Below, in pieces: positions 61,442 through 64,000 of a stretch of DNA of 64,000 bases. The DNA comes from Epilithonimonas hungarica (lineage in GTDB: Bacteria > Bacteroidota > Bacteroidia > Flavobacteriales > Weeksellaceae): assembly GCF_900102265.1 (NCBI RefSeq), contig NZ_FNBH01000004.1:310001-374000 (forward strand). The letters run 5' to 3'. The notes below the pieces were generated by a model that was not told the origin of the DNA, did not search any database, and saw only the letters and a program-made list of their open reading frames with translations. Position numbers and translations under genes: made by a program. How positions within the stretch are numbered: position 1 is the stretch's first letter; each line of letters begins with the position of its first letter.

Positions 61442-62440
61442 ATGAAACAAATATTACAAGACAAAAGTCTCAAGGGAAAAACAGTAGTCATCACAGGAGC
61501 AAGCAGTGGAATAGGACGAGCTATCACAGAAGCTTTTGCATTAGAAGGATGCCAGTTAGTATTAGCGGCGCGTGGTAAAGAAGCTCTTGATGAAACACTT
61601 CGCTTGTGTGGAGATCTTGAAGCTAAAGCCATAGCAGTTCCTACAGATGTTTCCAAATATGGAGATGTTCAACATCTGACGCGAGAAGCTTTAGATGCCT
61701 TTGGAAGAATTGACTTTTGGGTCAATAATGCAGGCGTTATGGCAAGTGGCCGATTTGAAGAAATACCGATGGATGTTCATGAGCAGGTTATAAAGACCAA
61801 CCTCTTTGGCTATATGCATGGTGCTTATAGTGTATTACCGATATTTAAAAAGCAGGAAGAAGGTATATTGATCAACAATGTATCCATAGGTGGATTTATG
61901 CCTGCTCCTTATAGTGCGATTTATTCTTCGACAAAATTTGGCATCCGTGGTATGATGGAATGTCTTCATGGTGAAATTTCGGATTTCCCTAATATACATA
62001 TTGCCAATCTATACCCCCAGATACAACGATCGACCGGTAATATGCATTCAGCAAAATACTCTGGTCTGGATTTCAAGATTCCACCATTTGCTTCAGATCC
62101 ACGAGATACTGCTGCTAAGATATTACAACTTGCAAAATATCCTCAGAAAGACCTATTTCCAGATTTGAGATCCAAAGCTTTGGTAACACTTTATAAGACC
62201 TTCCCTAAGCTAATTATCAACACGGCTTCAGCAGGAATGCGGCTGATGATGAAATCAAACGATACTTCCGGAGATGAAGGAAATGTTTTAAAACCTTCTG
62301 GTTATCCTCATCGTATTTATGGCGATACTATCTTGCCTGTACCATCCAAAAAAACAAAGACGGCCTTCTTAGCAGGCTTGGGGATTTCCCTTCTGTTCTT
62401 TGTTGTGAAGACAAATATGAGAAATCAAAAGAACAGTTAG
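61442..62440 (+). CDS. SDR-family oxidoreductase with C-terminal membrane anchor
   Basis: This 332-residue protein has TGASSGIGRAITEAFALEG near 19-37, NNAGVMASG, and YSSTKFGIRGMMECL with the catalytic Tyr-Lys. The C-terminal tail (TAFLAGLGISLLFFVVKT) is a membrane helix, so the enzyme is probably anchored to the inner membrane by its end. It differs from the SDR at 59073 in length and tail. The aldo/keto reductase follows after 27 bases, so they may act in one pathway. Confidence 0.87.
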   Translation: MKQILQDKSLKGKTVVITGASSGIGRAITEAFALEGCQLVLAARGKEALDETLRLCGDLEAKAIAVPTDVSKYGDVQHLTREALDAFGRIDFWVNNAGVMASGRFEEIPMDVHEQVIKTNLFGYMHGAYSVLPIFKKQEEGILINNVSIGGFMPAPYSAIYSSTKFGIRGMMECLHGEISDFPNIHIANLYPQIQRSTGNMHSAKYSGLDFKIPPFASDPRDTAAKILQLAKYPQKDLFPDLRSKALVTLYKTFPKLIINTASAGMRLMMKSNDTSGDEGNVLKPSGYPHRIYGDTILPVPSKKTKTAFLAGLGISLLFFVVKTNMRNQKNS

Positions 62441-62467
62441 ATCAAACACTTAAAACGAATTACAGCA

Positions 62468-63457
62468 ATGAGTCACAATATTTTACAAGAGCAACACCAA
62501 TTAGGAATAGGAGGTGTGGCTATAGGAACAGCATTTAATGATATATCCGATGAACGATCTTATGAAATTCTGAAAACAGCATGGGACGCTGGGATCAGGT
62601 ATTTTGACACTTCTCCTTGGTATGGATTGACGAAAAGTGAACGAAGATTTGGAGATTTCCTTGCCGATAAGAAAAGGTCTGAATTTGTTTTTTCAACCAA
62701 AGTTGGGCGTTTATTCAAAGAAGTGTCGACAGCGGAAGTGCCACCAACGATGTGGAAAAATCCATTGAATTTTGATTTTAAGCATGACTATACTGGAGAT
62801 GGTGTGAAAAGATCCATCGAAGACAGTTTGCGAAGAACAGGACTTGAATCCATTGATATCATTTATGTCCATGATCTGTCGGAAGATCAGGTAGGAGATC
62901 GTTATCCATATTTTCTCAAACAAGCCAGACAAGGTGCTTTTAAGGTGCTTTCCGAATTAAGGGATCAAGGCGTTATCAAAGCTTGGGGGATGGGTGTCAA
63001 TAAAATTGAGCCTATTTTAGATTGTCTCGATTCTGCCGATCCTGATATATGTCTTTCGGCAACACAGTATTCGATTCTTGAGCATGAAGATGCTGTGGAC
63101 AGATTGCTCCCTGCTGTTAGCAAAGCAGGAGTGAAACTGGTATCTGGAGCTGGTTATAATTCAGGGTTTATAGCAGGGCGGGACCGTTATAATTATAAAG
63201 ATGTTATCCCAAAGGGGATGACACAAAAAAGAGACAGGATCACGGAGATTGCTCGAGATCATGGAATCTCTATAATAGATGCAGCAATCCATTTTGTACT
63301 CTCTGCAAAAGAATTTGTATCTATTATCCCAGGGGCAAGCCATTCCGAGCAAGTTATTAAAAATATGGAATCCTTAAATACTAATATACCTAAAGATTTT
63401 TGGTACGAGCTTAAAAGTGAAGGTTTAATTTATAATAAAGCTGAAACGCCATATTAA
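62468..63457 (+). CDS. Aldo/keto reductase, D-threo-aldose dehydrogenase-like
   Basis: This 329-residue TIM-barrel enzyme has RYFDTSPWYGLTKSERRFG with the catalytic Asp and Tyr, FSTKVGRLF with Lys, IDIIYVHDLSED with His, and WGMGVNKIEPI. The pattern is that of the D-threo-aldose 1-dehydrogenase / L-fucose dehydrogenase group. Cofactor NAD(P) not decided by eye. It is the last gene of the stress-like cluster and has a strong terminator 42 bases on. Confidence 0.88.
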   Translation: MSHNILQEQHQLGIGGVAIGTAFNDISDERSYEILKTAWDAGIRYFDTSPWYGLTKSERRFGDFLADKKRSEFVFSTKVGRLFKEVSTAEVPPTMWKNPLNFDFKHDYTGDGVKRSIEDSLRRTGLESIDIIYVHDLSEDQVGDRYPYFLKQARQGAFKVLSELRDQGVIKAWGMGVNKIEPILDCLDSADPDICLSATQYSILEHEDAVDRLLPAVSKAGVKLVSGAGYNSGFIAGRDRYNYKDVIPKGMTQKRDRITEIARDHGISIIDAAIHFVLSAKEFVSIIPGASHSEQVIKNMESLNTNIPKDFWYELKSEGLIYNKAETPY

Positions 63458-63498
63458 AAGAGAAGAATAATCGCAGATCTATATTAATAAAAATCAAT

Positions 63499-63532
63499 AA
63501 ATGGCGCCAACTAAAGACAGTTGGCGCCATTT
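63499..63532 (+). terminator. Terminator after the aldo/keto reductase
   Basis: AAATGGCGCCAACT (63499-63512) and AGTTGGCGCCATTT (63519-63532) form a perfect 14-bp stem with a 6-base loop AAAGAC. No long T run follows, only TTGAATTTTA, so it may also serve the convergent gene from the right. Confidence 0.75.
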
Positions 63533-63664
63533 GAATTTTATACCCAATACAGGAATCTAACCAACAAATCTTTTGAGATACGAATTTGCCAGATTAAAAA
63601 GAATTACAAATTTCTTCTTTGTCAGTTCATTTTCTTACGGACTAACCTTCTTGTACTATTATAT

Positions 63665-64000
63665 TTATTTTTTGACAACCTTCTTGGTCACAGATGTTTC
63701 GTCACTAAATATCATTTTTAAAAGGTAACTTCCGGTAGGCACTTTTGATAGGTCCATTTCATTAATTGATGATACTTTGATTTTTTTTCCTGTAAAATCG
63801 AACAGTTCCATTGATTTAATAGCTTTATCCGTATTAACGGCAATTTTATCAGTAGTAGGATTAGGATAAATATTCAATTTATAACCTTTTGATTCGTCAA
63901 CAGACATAACAGTCTTAGATTGAACTTTAAAATTGTCTACAAAAATACAGTAGCTGGCCAATGCATTGAAAACTGTTCCATCAGAGGCATAAAAAGCAAA
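63665..64000 (-). CDS. C-terminal end of a T9SS type A cargo protein (cut by window edge)
   Basis: The minus-strand frame is open from the right edge to the stop at 63665, giving 111 residues. An upstream part (FAFYASDGTVFNALASYCIF, then VDNFKV) looks like the end of a choice-of-anchor or cleaved-adhesin domain. The tail (YKLNIYPNPTTDKIAVNTDK, ELFDFTGKKIK, DLSKVPTGSYLLKMIF) is the type A sorting signal for T9SS secretion to the surface. The main domain lies outside the window. Confidence 0.85.
   Translation of the reverse strand, partial: FAFYASDGTVFNALASYCIFVDNFKVQSKTVMSVDESKGYKLNIYPNPTTDKIAVNTDKAIKSMELFDFTGKKIKVSSINEMDLSKVPTGSYLLKMIFSDETSVTKKVVKK

Overview
The window looks like a chromosome segment of a Flavobacteriales bacterium, most likely Chryseobacterium or a close relative in Weeksellaceae. 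The support is low GC, type IX secretion (T9SS) sorting domains of both type A and type B, TAnnTTTG-type promoter boxes, a fused CcoNO cytochrome oxidase, and many Bacteroidetes-restricted families (DUF4450, DUF6702, DUF4266, DUF3570). I see no rRNA, tRNA, insertion sequence, prophage or CRISPR array.

Layout. 1-3915: purine genes (purL partial, purB) with a secreted DUF4932-like protein between them, then apaG. 3965-15970: a minus-strand pectin/rhamnogalacturonan locus with a GntR regulator, a six-hairpin glycosidase, a DUF4450 protein, a GH28, two esterases and a GH105, but no SusC/SusD pair and no polysaccharide lyase. Three transcription units here share a promoter element, AGTGCAGGATRATT, exactly 17 bp upstream of a TARWTTG box. 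16001-19747: DUF6702, HupE-like and M1 peptidase genes. 19839-26675: a run of small lipoprotein and membrane genes of unknown role, in which three reading-frame breaks each look like one base lost from a homopolymer. 26844-30502: a two-gene cbb3 oxidase operon (ccoNO-ccoP) and a divergent XRE regulator. 30565-34036: a GT4 glycosyltransferase, a GH130 enzyme and an unlisted 43-residue basic protein. 34203-39681: an AraC regulator with an HMA-like N-terminus, two small genes, and a large T9SS cargo protein built of repeats.

39791-43824: a compact operon of a small exported protein, a thioredoxin-like protein, an ApbE-type flavin transferase, a 77-residue Cys/Gly-tailed lipoprotein (DUF4266) and a DUF3570 protein, followed by a VIT-family metal transporter. 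This is my best candidate for a poorly described system. 44246-49690: a carotenoid operon (crtI, crtB, an SRPBCC gene, crtZ, a CrtYcd-type lycopene cyclase) bracketed by two paralogous MarR-like regulators with similar promoters; zeaxanthin is the expected product. 49838-55974: two class C beta-lactamase-like hydrolases, a TonB-dependent receptor and a PQQ-type sugar dehydrogenase. 56011-63457: a cluster with a general-stress flavour (DUF2945, DUF2383, NDH-2, CinA-like, two SDRs, YciE-like ferritin, a second SRPBCC, an aldo/keto reductase). 63665-64000: the C-terminus of a T9SS type A cargo protein.

Several structured repeats sit in the pectin locus. One is a 53-bp GC-rich palindromic element read in frame inside the DUF4450 gene. 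Two others are related REP-like elements flanking the GH105/HupE area. All family names come from motif recognition by eye; no database search was run.
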